Translations under genes and position numbers: made by a program
The notes under the pieces: model-generated
Told to the model about the DNA's origin: nothing
Seen by the model: only the letters and a program-made list of their open reading frames with translations
Database searches by the model: none
Origin: Ursus arctos
Taxonomy: Eukaryota > Chordata > Mammalia > Carnivora > Ursidae
DNA length: 64,000 nt
Direction: 5' to 3'
NCBI RefSeq assembly: GCF_023065955.2
Contig: NW_026623067.1
Span: 53,638,444 to 53,702,443 of the forward strand
Shown: positions 53,535 through 63,954 of the stretch, one piece after another
Layout of the letters: each line of letters begins with the position of its first letter
Numbering within the stretch: the first letter of the stretch is position 1

Positions 53535-53745
53535 CATTAAAAATAATGTGTAATGAGTCATTAAGGAAATGCAAAACCATAATGCAACACCACAACATAG
53601 CCATCAGAATGGCCAAAATGAAAAAGTGTTGATGAGGATGTGGAGGTATTAGAATTAGTATTAGAATTCTAATACATTCTCATACATTGCTGGCGGGAAT
53701 GTAAATTGCTACAATCATTACAATGGGCAGTTTTTACTAAAACTA
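53535..53745 (+). repeat. Decayed L1 ORF2-end fragment with an 18-bp palindrome
   Basis: 'ggaaatgcaaaaccataatg', 'catcagaatggccaaaatga' and 'ctcatacattgctggcggga' repeat the same L1 region as the start of the neighbour at 52660, so this is a separate copy. gtattagaattctaatac (53658-53675) is a perfect palindrome. Confidence 0.8.
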
Positions 53746-53769
53746 ATCATATACATATATTAGGACTCT

Positions 53770-54470
53770 AAATAAATGGAGGGTTGTACCATGTTTGTGG
53801 ATGGTTCTCCTCAAACATAAGGATGTCAGTTCTCCTCAAACTGATACACAGATTTCACACAATGTCTATCAAAAGTCTAGAAAAATATTTTTGGTAGATA
53901 TAGACAAAATTATTCTAAAATTAATATGGAAAGGAAAAGAAGTTAGAATAGCTAAAACAATTTTTGAAAAGTATAAAGTGGGAGGAATCAGTCTACATGA
54001 TTGTAAGATTTATATAACTATGGTAACAGAGATCATGTGGTATTGGTGGAAAGATAGACCCACAGATCGTAGACCCACAGGATAGAGAACTCATAAGTAG
54101 ACTCACATAAATATGCCCAACTGACTTTGATGAAGTTTCAGTAGTAATTTAATGAAATAAATAAAGCCTTTCCAACAATGGCATTGGATCTTGGCTATTC
54201 GGAGGCAAAAAAGAAAAAAAAAAAGTCTTATCCCAAGTTCCACACGTTAATATAAAACTTATCTAAAGACATAGATAAATTAAAATGAAAGAGATAGAGA
54301 AAGGTACATCATGTAAACAATAACAAAAAGAACTGGAGGGGCTTTATGAATATCAGACAAGGCAGACTTGAGAATAAGGATTATTACCAGCAGTCAAGGG
54401 TCATTATGTAATGACAGAAGTATCAATTCACCAAGAAGAAATAATTCTGAATGTGTGTTTAGGTCTTGTT
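53770..54470 (+). repeat. L1 ORF2 fragment, RT-downstream part
   Basis: The 96-codon frame at 53795-54085 includes KIILKLIWKGKEVRIAKTIF and KVGGISLHDCKIYITMVTEI, matching the ORF2 region after the reverse-transcriptase core ('..kfiwknkrpriakail..kaggitlpdfklyykatv..'). Beyond 54085 stop codons and frameshifts accumulate. Its order relative to the preceding piece is wrong for one L1, so pieces are rearranged or from separate insertions. Confidence 0.8.
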
Positions 54471-55525
54471 GTAGATTGACAAAGTAACCGGTTGGTCCTT
54501 ATTATTATCCTTAACAGCTTTGGCATTGTTGGCAGAGTCTAAAAGAATGAGTCTATCAGAAATGAGAAGTCACATTTATTGCATTCCGTGTTAGCTTCCA
54601 AAATGAACTCCTCGTTGTTTTTCAGTCGATGAAACATCTCTTGGAATCATGTTTTTTTTCTGCCATCATATAGGGTAGGAATCTTGAGGAAATATGACAA
54701 ATGGCTTCTGACAGGCTGGCTTGTGATTTCTGACTCTAAAAGGTATGAGTGAAGCTGTAAGTCAGGACTGCAGTGAGTGATCATAAATGACCTCACACTT
54801 ATTGCCCTCAGTCCCAGTATACAGCATGCTTTCTGCCTTCTGACTTAAGACAACAACAACAACAACAAAACACCTCTAGAAACCAAAGCAATGACCTTAG
54901 AAATTCTCTAAACTCCCTGCCTCCACAGCCCCCTCCTTCTTGGCAGCAGATGGCCTTGATGGGTCAGGTGGTCACCTGATATGGTGCTGGGAGGAATTTC
55001 CTACGTTTCCTTCCTTCATGGGATGGAGAGGCATGACCTGATTCTGATTCCTTCTGTATTTCCTCACAAGGTAAGTGAGAGGTTACAGGCCAGTCTATTG
55101 ACTGGCTTTTGACCCATCTGCCTAATGTGTCTTCTTTTTATTTTATTTTTTTCCAAATGTGTCTTTAAATCACAGAATAGAATGTATGGAGGAAAATCAG
55201 TAATCAAAAAGATATTGGTAGGTTGCTGTAATAGAATGAAACCTTAAGATGAAATTACCAGGAATAAAGATCAAGTCCAATATTAATGTGTAAGAGATTA
55301 GTTTCATTGTAGTGAGCACATAGGAGGCCAGTGTAAGGAAACCCTCAGGAAACTGGCAGCAAGGTCGTTATCTGAGAGCGAAGCTAGTAAAAATCAACTT
55401 TAAATGGACAAGGATAAAGAGCACATGTGTACCCACACATACACACAAACCTACAGACTGGCCTTACTCATGACAATCAATGCAACAAGCCCAAAGTTTG
55501 TGCAAACAATAGCATGTTGAAAGAT
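54471..55525. other. Unassigned sequence with (CAA)n
   Basis: (CAA)6 lies at 54851-54868. 55140-55440 is A-rich and may be decayed L1. No gene. Confidence 0.45.
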
Positions 55526-55529
55526 TGAT

Positions 55530-56575
55530 GCCATGTGACCAAAGGAGTTTATTACATAAATACAAGGCTGTTTCAGTATTTGTGTATTTATTAATGTATT
55601 TCACATTAATTGATATAAATAGAAAAAGCATATGATTATTTATTTTTATGAGTGTTGTAGAGGTTTTTGAGAAAATTGAACACCCATTCTCCATTTTTTA
55701 AAAAAGAGTTTTGACAAAATGAGGATCAATTGCTATTCTATTATGCAAAACCCAGCATTATGCACAACAGAGTGGAAGCATTCCTATTGAAATCGGGAAC
55801 AAGGAAAGGACACACTCTCACTTGTATGATTTTTCATGGTTTGGTGGTATTCTTCAGCACAATTAGAGAAGAGAAAGAAATGAGTAGTTTAAAAGTTGAA
55901 ATAGAGGACATGAAATTACAGTTATTATAGTTATTAGCAGATAGCATAACTATTTGCCTCAAAAATCCAAGGGAGAGTACATTGAAATGCTGGTACTATC
56001 AGGGAATTCGGAACAAAGATAACTGAACAACACTCACATATGGAAACCAAGTGCTTTCACATGTGCAAACTATAATCGATTGGAACAAGAGACCCCAACA
56101 GCAAATACAAAATACACAAAATACTTATGAATAAACTTAACAAGAAATGTTCAAGATGTATAGAAAGAAAACTTTCAGTGCTAGTGAAGATCACAGTAGG
56201 ACACTGGAGCAAATGAACCATATATTGAATGAATAGATAGGGAATTTTATCACCATTAAGGTATTGATTCTCCTTAAGATATGCTAAAATTATAATGTAC
56301 TTTTAATAAAATACAAACTGGAGTTTTTTGAAACTAGGTAGGCTAATTCTAAAATTTATGTGGAAAAACAAACAATCCAGGAAAGCTAGGAAAGTTCTAA
56401 AAAGGAAAAATAAGGAGAGGAGACTGTCTTCTACCAGATATGGAAACATGATGTTCAAAACAGTGTGACACTGAAACTTAAATAGACTAATGGAAAAAAA
56501 CCAGAAAGTCTTAGAAATAGACCCTCACATGTGGAGAAGTTTACTGTGTGATAAACGTGGCTTTTCAAAAGAGTA
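55530..56575 (+). repeat. Decayed L1 ORF2 fragment (L1M)
   Basis: 'gaaaaagcatatgattattt', 'tgagaaaattgaacacccat', 'caaaactatt'-type words, 'aacaaacaatccaggaaagc' and 'agaaatagaccctcacatgt' with 'gtttactgtgtgataaacgt' follow ORF2 in sense order. Many stops. Confidence 0.78.
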
Positions 56576-56579
56576 GGCG

Positions 56580-57095
56580 GGCTGGTCGTTAGCCCTCTGC
56601 TCCGTTCTTAGCCTTCCCTGCTCTCATGTGTTACAAAGGTGCTGGCTGGAACCCACTGCCCAACATTTCCAGACTCCCTCATCATCTTCCTTTGGTTCAG
56701 TTCTGTGAATGGGTGACACTGGTCGGGATTAGAGGCAAGTGAAGGAAGGGACCATGTTTATGCTTCCAATGCTGCTTCTGGCTGCGGTTAATACCATCGA
56801 CGGCAGGCAATTTGGGCTTCACCAGTATAAGAGAGAGTGGTAGTGGTTTCAGCAGCATCATTAAAGTTGAAGTTTCTGGGTCCCTGCTCAGGGTTTGCAT
56901 TGAGATTGTAAGAACAGAAACGATTGTGCGACTAGCAGTTCACCAGTGAGCATCAACTGGTAGTTTCCAGCCCACGGCCCTGGGTTTCGAGGTCACAGAG
57001 TAGTACACCTTTTCCCTTTTGCTCCTTTAGCCTGTTTGGTGTCTTTGTCACTAATTCATTGCATTAAGTTTCCCTCTAGAGTGCTTTCAGATTTT
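56580..57095. mobile_element. Insertion splitting the L1, LTR-like, unresolved
   Basis: GC-richer than the L1 on both sides. 'tgtgaatgggtgacactggt', 'ggatgctg..gctgcggtta'-like words and 'gcatcaactggtagtttcca' do not match L1; the L1 alignment resumes at 57100. I infer an inserted repeat but cannot name it. Confidence 0.4.
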
Positions 57096-57099
57096 CCGG

Positions 57100-57540
57100 C
57101 AAGACACCAATGATATAAAGAGAAAATAATGCATATTCAATAAATGATATTAGTGAAAATAGATAGCCTCTGAAAAAAATAATGATCAAAAAGATTTGGT
57201 TCCCTCCCTAACACCTTATATCAAAATACATTTTAGATGAATCAAAAATTTGAATGTAAAAGAAATAAGCCATAAACATGCAGAAAAAAGCATGGTGGTT
57301 GTGAAAAATAACAATCTCAGAGGTAAGGTCTTTTTAAGATGTTCCAGGTAAGAAATATTTGAACAATTTAATTCCATAAAAGATGTGGACATGCAATAAA
57401 AAAAAAAAATTCCCAGCACAAATGAAATCAACAAACAGAAAAAAATAATTACAGTGGATATCCATAGACAAACTCCAAAACCTGTGAAAATTCAAAAAAG
57501 GTCAGGACAGAAAGTTTGCAGAAAGGATATATGAATGATT
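57100..57540 (+). repeat. L1 ORF2 fragment, continuation after the insertion
   Basis: 'ggcaagacaccaatgatata'-adjacent sequence, 'ttccctccctaacaccttat', 'attttagatgaatcaaaaat', 'ttgaatgtaaaagaaataag' and 'gtatatgaatgattcttaac'-like end match ORF2 downstream of the piece ending at 56575. Confidence 0.72.
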
Positions 57541-57544
57541 CTTA

Positions 57545-57895
57545 ACAAGTCAGAATTTAGTAGTAAAACTGTCTGGTCCTGGATTTTTCTTTTCTGGGAG
57601 GTTTTTAATTACTGATCAGTCTCTTTACTCATTATTTTGTGTTGAGATTTTCTATTTCTTCATGATTCACTTTGAGTAGGTTGTGTGTATCCAAGAATTT
57701 ATCCATTTCCTCCAGGTTGTCCAATGTGTTGGCATGTAACTGTTCATAGTGGTCTCCAATGATCCCTATTATTTCTCTGGTGTAAATTGTAATGTCTTCA
57801 CTTTCATTTCTGATTTTTTTAATTTGAGGCTTTTCCCTTTTTTTCTTAGTTATTCTAGCTAAGATTTGTCAATTTTGTTTTGGAAGATGCTGGAT
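57545..57895 (-). repeat. L1 ORF2 fragment in reverse orientation
   Basis: 'tctggtcctggatttttctt', 'gatttcactttgagtagg'-type words, 'atttatccatttcctccagg', 'ttgtccaatgtgttggcatg' and 'ttcatttctgatttttttaa' are antisense L1 (upstream RT part). It lies between sense-oriented pieces, so an inversion or separate insertion occurred. Confidence 0.85.
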
Positions 57896-57899
57896 GTGT

Positions 57900-58121
57900 C
57901 TATTACATGTGATGGTGACGGGATCGTGAATATCTGCATCTGTCTAAACTCCTCAAATTGTACACATTACATATGTGCAGGCCTTTGTATATCAATCAGA
58001 CTTCAGTAAAGCTGTTAAAAAATACTGTCTCCCTCATAATAAGTAAATGCACATTAACACCACAGTAGATACCATTTCCACCTATTAGATTGGCAAAAAA
58101 AAAAAAAAAAAAAAAAAAAAA
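57900..58121 (+). repeat. L1 3'-end piece plus A27 tract
   Basis: 'ttacatgtgatggtgacggg', 'ctcctcaaattgtacacatt' and 'cagacttcagtaaagctgtt' form an L1ME-type 3' end to about 58025; a further L1 start follows ('accacagtagataccatttc', 'ctattagattggcaaaa'). The A run (58095-58121) sits where L1 normally has a short A stretch. Confidence 0.75.
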
Positions 58122-58136
58122 GATTGGTAACTCACT

Positions 58137-58699
58137 TTGTTGGTTTTAAAATATGGCCACAAATTCTTTGATATTCCTCTTCTTCAAGAGAGAGAACTTA
58201 ATTTTCCTCACTCCGAGGAAAGCCTGGTGTCAGTCGGACTTAATCACTCACTTGTAATGAGCAAAACGCACATTACCCAATGGTTTGTGACTTCTGAGAC
58301 TAGGTCATGAAAGACATGGCAGTTTCCTGCTTGCTCTCTCTCTTGGTTCCCTTGCTCCTGGTAAAGCCAACTGGTATGTCGTGAAGACACTGAAGGAGCC
58401 CTTGAGTGGAGAAGTAGACATGGCAGAAACTGAGTGTCCTGCCAACCAACAGTCAGCAAGGAGCCGAGGCTTTCTGTCCATAGTCATTGAGTGAGATTTT
58501 TTGGAATTGGATGGCCCAGCCCCATTAAGCCTTGGGATGATTGCAGCCTTGGCCAACAGTGTCGTGAGAATCAGCGAGGCAGAACCACTAGGCTGTGCAC
58601 CTCTTAAATTTCTGTCTCACCGAGATCATGAAACAATACATGTTGTTTTAAGCTATTAGGTATTATGGTAATTTGTTACATAGCAATTGATGACTAATG
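58137..58699 (+). mobile_element. LTR-like repeat (MaLR/ERVL-type) with flanking 8-bp repeat
   Basis: 'aaaatatggccacaaattct', 'ttgatattcctcttcttcaa', 'ctgagactaggtcatgaaag', 'tggtatgtcgtgaagacact', 'caaccaacagtcagcaagga' and 'gttttaagctattaggtatt' then 'atggtaatttgttacatagc' follow a common mammalian LTR-like family. aactcact flanks it (58129-58136 and 58700-58707). It splits an L1. Confidence 0.7.
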
Positions 58700-58707
58700 A
58701 ACTCACT

Positions 58708-59300
58708 GACACCGCTCCACAGTGAGTGTATGGGAATAGGCATCCTCATGAAATGCTGATAGGAATAAAAATTCTATCAATGCTATGGGGACATATAAGG
58801 CAATATTAATTATAGTAAAAATGTAATTTCAGATCTAGAAATAAATCCAGAGAGGTACTTGCACAGGTGTGAAATGTTAAACATTTATTATTTAGTAAAT
58901 AAATTTATATTTTAAGATTTTAATACATTTAATAAAAGTCCCATTTATTGCAGCATTGTTCATGATGGCAAAGACTGGAATCTAAATGTATGTTGTTATT
59001 GGGACTATTTGAACATGATATATCCATGTGACAGAATTCTCTGCAGCTGTTTAAAGGAATAATGTGATTCTGTAAGAAGGAAAAAAATACATATGGCATC
59101 TTACCATTCATGTAATATGAAAGAAGATAATGTATAGATTTTCTTTGAATGGCTACACAAGAGACTGATAACAGTGGAGATGGGGATCAGGAATGGGAGA
59201 GAACTTTTCACTATATGCCTTTTTAAAAAATATCTTTTGAAAAGAAATATCTTACCATGTGCATGCATTGCCTATTCAAATTATTAAATAATTGGAAAAC
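58708..59300 (+). repeat. L1M 3' region, continuation after the LTR-like element
   Basis: 'gaaatgctgataggaataaa', 'attgcagcattgttcatgat', 'ggcaaagactggaatctaaa', 'gacagaattctctgcagctg' and 'gaacttttcactatatgcct' are sense L1M, resuming from 58121. Confidence 0.85.
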
Positions 59301-59960
59301 TAAAATAGATGAATGGTCATCCATTTAAGAGAGTTTCCAAATGTGTAGCTGATGAAGGACTGAAGAATCTTCTGTTACCATCATGATAGTGGGAGAATAT
59401 CTTCAAGCCTGGAATCTAACTTCAGAAAATTATAACCTAAGCCATTGTGTTTTCTTCTGTTTAGAGAAAGAATTAGATTTATAGGAGGTGAATAGTCTGC
59501 TTAGAGTCTAGATAAAGAGAAATTGGAGAACAAGGATTTGTCATGTTTACCCAGACCAAGGGAGAAAAGCAGTATTTAGTTGACATGCATACTTAAGTAC
59601 TAGGGAGGAATATTTTATATGCGTCCAGTACATTCAGTTCCTTTGGTTTAGATTCTGTGCTCAATTGAGCAAACTTTTAATTACTAATTAGGCTTCCCTA
59701 GGTTTTTACAAGAGATCCCTTTCATATTAGACACAAGTACTGTCGTCACTATAGCACTGTAGACCTCACCAGAAATTTTAAAACAGCATTTTAGGTTATA
59801 TATCAATCTTTCAGGAGTTAGATTTGTCTGAATCAGGCCCAAGAGCCTGAATGGCCATGACTGCTCTGAAACGGCGAAGTTTGAGAAGCAACGTCTACCT
59901 GGGTGCCATCTTCCTCTGAGGCCAGTAGTCAGCCCATCTGTCTTTTAGACACATGAGTCT
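59301..59960. other. Unique sequence, nothing recognised
   Basis: AT-rich; includes 'gtttaattactaattaggct'-like homeodomain-type words near 59680. No element or gene. Confidence 0.45.
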
Positions 59961-59962
59961 CC

Positions 59963-60083
59963 TTTTTTTTTTTTTTTTAAGATTTTATTTTTAGAGTAAC
60001 CTCTACATCCAACGTGGGTCTCGAACTCACAACCCCGAGATCAAGAGTCCCATGCTCCACTGACTGAGCCAGCCAGGAGCCCC
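59963..60083 (-). repeat. Short SINEC (no CT tract), older head type
   Basis: T16, AAGATTTTATTTTTAGAGTA, 'catccaacgtgggtctcgaa', 'accccgagatcaagagtccc' and the head ending gagccagccaggagcccc. Degenerate target duplication: acatgagtctcctttttt (59951-59968) against agatgagtgttctttttt (60084-60101), three mismatches. Confidence 0.94.
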
Positions 60084-60167
60084 AGATGAGTGTTCTTTTT
60101 TGAAATGTAGTAGGCATATACAAAACAAAAAGGAGCATGCCAACAACAGCTCATATAAAAAATCCCT

Positions 60168-60353
60168 AGGGTACCTGGGTGGCTTAGTTGGTTAAGTGCC
60201 CAACTCTTGATTTTGGCTTAGGTTGTGATCTTGAGGTCGTGGGATTGAGCCCGGTGTTGGGCTCTGTGCTTGAGATTTTCTCCTTCTCCCTCTGCAGTTC
60301 CCGTTCATGCTCAATCTCTCTCTCTCTCAAATAAACAAATCTTTTAAAAAGAG
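60168..60353 (+). repeat. SINEC, older head type
   Basis: 'gggtacctgggtggcttagt', 'tggttaagtgcccaactctt', 'gatcttgaggtcgtgggatt', 'gttgggctctgtgcttgaga', CT tract and 'caaataaacaaatcttttaa'. Flanking aaaaatcc words on both sides look like a short target duplication. It lies only 85 bases from the preceding SINE, which points the other way. Confidence 0.95.
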
Positions 60354-61630
60354 AAAAATCCTTGTGTGATCTGACTGTATGACCCAGCAAAGAAAAGAAG
60401 GCTGAAGAAGAGCTCAGTTCCACAGTTGTCGTAGGCATCGGATAATGAGAAATCGTCAGTTCATGGGATTCTTTGTTAATCCATTTGGAAAATCTTTCAC
60501 CTTTATAATTTGAGAGGAATATGACCTAAGAGCCTTGCAAGTTCCCAGAATTTCTGATACCACAATAGAATATCATTTGCCCTATACCACACACACATAA
60601 TAAGAGTCAAATTGAGATTTGAATATTGGAGTATCATTTAGGCTCACTCACAGGCTAAGTGATTTAAATGACTTAAATGTCATACCAGCCTGGCAGCATC
60701 AATCCAGATTTTTTTTTTTGGCCACAACCAAAGGACTTGGCACCTGGAATCTGAGTCAGCCCAGCCCAACCAACCCTTAGCATGTCATGATTTAACTGTT
60801 GTTCTTTCAAACGCAAAGCTCCATGATATGTTGTAATTTATCATTTTGATGAAACACATGCTTCAAGGCTGACATGTGGGAGTGAGTCCCCAGGCTGGCA
60901 AGAAAATACCTACATCTCAAAGAGACTCTGAGGTTCTAGGCGTGTGGAGTACACAGTAATTCTTGTGATGTATCCCAGTTTTTTCCATGACAAAAAGTAG
61001 TTAATGCTTCTGGTAATGAGCAAAAAGGTGGAGGTTCCTATCCTCAGTATGAAGTTTCAGATAAATTAGAGTGGCAGGTTAAATTCCATGGTGACGTGGG
61101 TCCATAGTATGAGATTGTTTCACTGAATGTTCTATAGTTTTGGCAATCTGCCACAGAGGTGGATGGGGAAATATTCAGAAAGAACAAGAATATTTTGTCC
61201 TCATGCAGCTGTATTCCACAGTCTCCCTTGATCTTTTTCTCTAAAAAATTTGAGCAACACTGGTTGTGAGGAAGGAGAAAGGATCCCTAATAAAATGCTA
61301 CCATTCAGGTAAGAAGTGTGGGGAGGAAATTACACAGCGTCTCATGATATGTGGCTTCCCTGCAGGTCTGTGCAGGCAATGGGAGAATCTGGCTCCTTGT
61401 GACTTGATGTTCCAAGGTGGTGTGCCACAGTATAGGCACCAAGTCCAAGACTTTTCTGTCTTTCTCTTCAAGGAACAGGTCTCCTCCTGTCAGCGCTAGG
61501 CCCGAGGGACTGTTTCAGTATCAGCGGTTTTTCCCTGGATACCAAAGGCAGTTCAGGTTTAAATATTGAAAATATAAGCAGATTTTCAGTGGATGACTCC
61601 AGCCCCCACATTTCCCTCATATAAAAGTTC
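60354..61630. other. Unique sequence, no gene recognised
   Basis: 'catgtcatgatttaactgtt' and neighbouring sequence are unique as far as I can tell. A 77-codon frame at 61266-61499 is unsupported. Confidence 0.45.
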
Positions 61631-61637
61631 TTAACGC

Positions 61638-61795
61638 CCTGTCTCTGGACCAGCAACATCTGCATCACTGGGGAACTTGTTGGAAATGCAAATTTCCAAT
61701 CCTCCCCACCCTCTCCCTTCCAGATGTACTGAATCACAAATTCAGGGGACAGGAGGAGGTCTTAGCAATCAGTGTTTTCACAAGTGCTGCCAGTG
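61638..61795 (-). mobile_element. MER5A (hAT-Charlie) non-autonomous transposon
   Basis: 'ctctggaccagcaacatctg', 'catcactggggaacttgttg', 'gaaatgcaaatttccaatcc', 'agatgtactgaatcacaaat' and 'tcagtgttttcacaagtgct' are antisense MER5A in order. Nearly complete. Confidence 0.88.
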
Positions 61796-62044
61796 ATACT
61801 GACAAGGGCTTGAGGTGAGGATCATTGGTATAAGAAGGGTAGCACCCGGAAGAGTGATTTGGGTTTAGTGGTTGGTTTATGTCCTCCCTGTCCTGTCCAG
61901 GCTCCTTCTCACCAGAGAGGAGAGTGCTCATGGAAACCCAACAGTGACCCACACCATCCTGCTTTGCATCCAGAATCTACTGGGTTTTCTGGGATTTCTG
62001 GGAACACGGAACAGTAAGTAGAAAATGCCGTTAGAAGTTTGCTG
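61796..62044. other. Unique sequence
   Basis: No element seen; leads into the repeat-poor block. Confidence 0.4.
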
Positions 62045-62900
62045 CTTGGCTCCCTGTGGCCTGGCTAAGGTTTAAGTGGCACCCAGGTTTTTTCACAAGT
62101 GGAGAATGGAGATGTCAGCACCCCCATGACAAGTCAGGAGTGGTGATTCAGTTTGCAGAAATGTGCCGAGACCCCCAAACCAGCTGCTTTTTGCATATTT
62201 CTACCTGCAAAGCTGTCAACACAGCAGCTTTGCCAGCTCTAGTTTCACTTGAGAAAGTCAAAGCCCATTTATGTGATTCGTATCTTTTATTACCAGAACT
62301 TTACCCAATGAAATGTTTTATAATTAAAATAACAAATTCTCTGCTCTGTGTGTGTGTGTGTGGTTCACCTGGTAAATATTTCAGTCGTCGTCCTTTTCCT
62401 CCTCAGTCACGCGGTTCCTGTTTTCCTTCTTCACTGCAGGCTGTGTTTATGTGACAACTGTTTTACGTTGAAATAAACATGCACCCCACTTTGCTCGGAT
62501 AAATGTCAGGAGAACAGCGGGAGGCCTGTTTCTTCCTTTTACCTCCTCTCCCTGCTCTAACTGTGTGTGACCACTAATGACAAGTCTCATTTTGCAGAGG
62601 CCACACCTGGAAGCTAATCCGTGGTGCCCATTGCCTATAAGAGCCCAGGGATTAGGGAGGTCTCAAGTGTAAACCTTGAGTGGACCTTCCCTAGCAGCTC
62701 CGGATTCCACCAGCTCCTGATTGATGTTATCGGTGTGTTTGTGGAGTCCGTAAACAGACAGCTGAGAGGGAAGGCGACAGTGAGGAGAGGGGTGGTGAAC
62801 GGGCGACTAGCAGCAACACCCCCGCCATCGAGCGGTTTGTGATGTGGGGGAGAAACCCCTCGTACAGCTGGATCTCCCCTGCATAAAAGCATAGACTATT
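62045..62900. promoter_or_regulatory. Repeat-poor block, candidate conserved non-coding region
   Basis: No transposable element over ~850 bases, apart from (TG)8 at 62347-62362. Words of interest: 'tttttgcatatttctacctg' (POU-like ATGCATA/TTTGCAT), 'ccaatgaaatgttttataat' (CCAAT), 'gtgaccactaatgacaagtc', 'ctgattgatgttatcggtgt' (PBX/HOX-like TGATTGAT) and 'ccgtaaacagacagctgaga' (forkhead GTAAACA, E-box CAGCTG). CpGs are frequent at 62690-62840. The 132-codon frame at 62056-62454 shows no domain. Confidence 0.3.
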
Positions 62901-63950
62901 TGTCAGTTCTGAAGTATCCTATTTCCAGGTGGTGCTCTGGTTAGCAGATGGTTAACTGCTTAATGGAGTCTTTTTTTCTTGTTATTGACGGCAGTTGATT
63001 TCAGACCTTAACCCTAAAGGCTCTGCTTTTTTTCCTGAAGTCTATGGAAAGAAGGGGGAAAAATACCAAAATCAGATACTATGTTCAGAAATTCTAATTT
63101 GGGGGTCCTGAATAACATGTTCTGATTGAAAAAGTAACCTTAAAAATTTGAGATGTGATTCTGTCTGGCTAGAGAGGGGTGAAGGGGCTCTCATGCGTGT
63201 TCCCCGTCTTCTCTCCTGGGTAGTGCTGGGGGCCAGGTGAGGAACTGGCCTAGTGCAGTGCTTAATAAATGCCTCTTGTGTCAAGTAATTTGGGGTTTAT
63301 GGATAAAAGTGGGCCTCTTCCTATAAACCTCTTCTAGTAGTTAAAGGGCCATCTTGAATGAATAGACCAATCTGGGTTGGCCTTTACCTGGTTGGCAGAA
63401 TTCATTCTGGTAGTGTGTGTGTGTTTATACAGAACCTCTGTGTGCTAAATAAAGGTCAACAGAACAGTAGGCAGCCTGTTTCATCCCATTATGTCATTGT
63501 CTCGTCACAAACCAGTTTAGCCTCCAAACCCTCCCGACAATACAAGGCTTTGAGGGTGGCTGTGCCACAGAACTCTGGGTGGCTGGACTGTCCCACAGCT
63601 CTATTTATAGTCATTTTCCTGTACAGTTTTTAGGATCCTGGTGGGAGCTGGGGTGGGTGAGACTGTAGCTGAATCATGGGACAGAGACTGACTCAAGGTC
63701 TTGGAAAGATCCTGTGCCTCTACAGGCAGCCCTGCCATGGAAACGGCCCCCTCCCAAACAAAAATTTGGGAGTTGGGCTGGGGAACTGGCAGGGAGTTGG
63801 TTGGAGGAAAGATTCATGAGAGTATATGGGTTATGAAACTGAGGGTATTCCTAAAGAAATGGGGGAGAGGCCAGAGCAAATCAGTGTGTTATAGTTCCAG
63901 ATATTTTACCATGTTGAATCACATTAGGATGAATGATAAGGGAGGGGCCT
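62901..63950. other. Unique sequence with a possible L2 3' scrap
   Basis: 'ctagtgcagtgcttaataaa' followed by 'tgcctcttgtgtc' (63251-63283) may be an L2/MIR end. A short TG run lies at 63412-63424. No gene. Confidence 0.45.
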
Positions 63951-63954
63951 GAAG

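Noticed and set aside
58087..58127. agattgg on both sides of an A27 run, looking like a bare poly(A) insertion with target duplication
   Set aside because: The L1 consensus naturally has 'gattggcaaaaa..aaaagattg' at this place, so simple A-tract expansion explains it.
259..60353. tRNA-like B-box sequences that could suggest tRNA genes
   Set aside because: All lie in CAN-SINE or MIR heads; none folds as a full cloverleaf with intact acceptor stems by eye.
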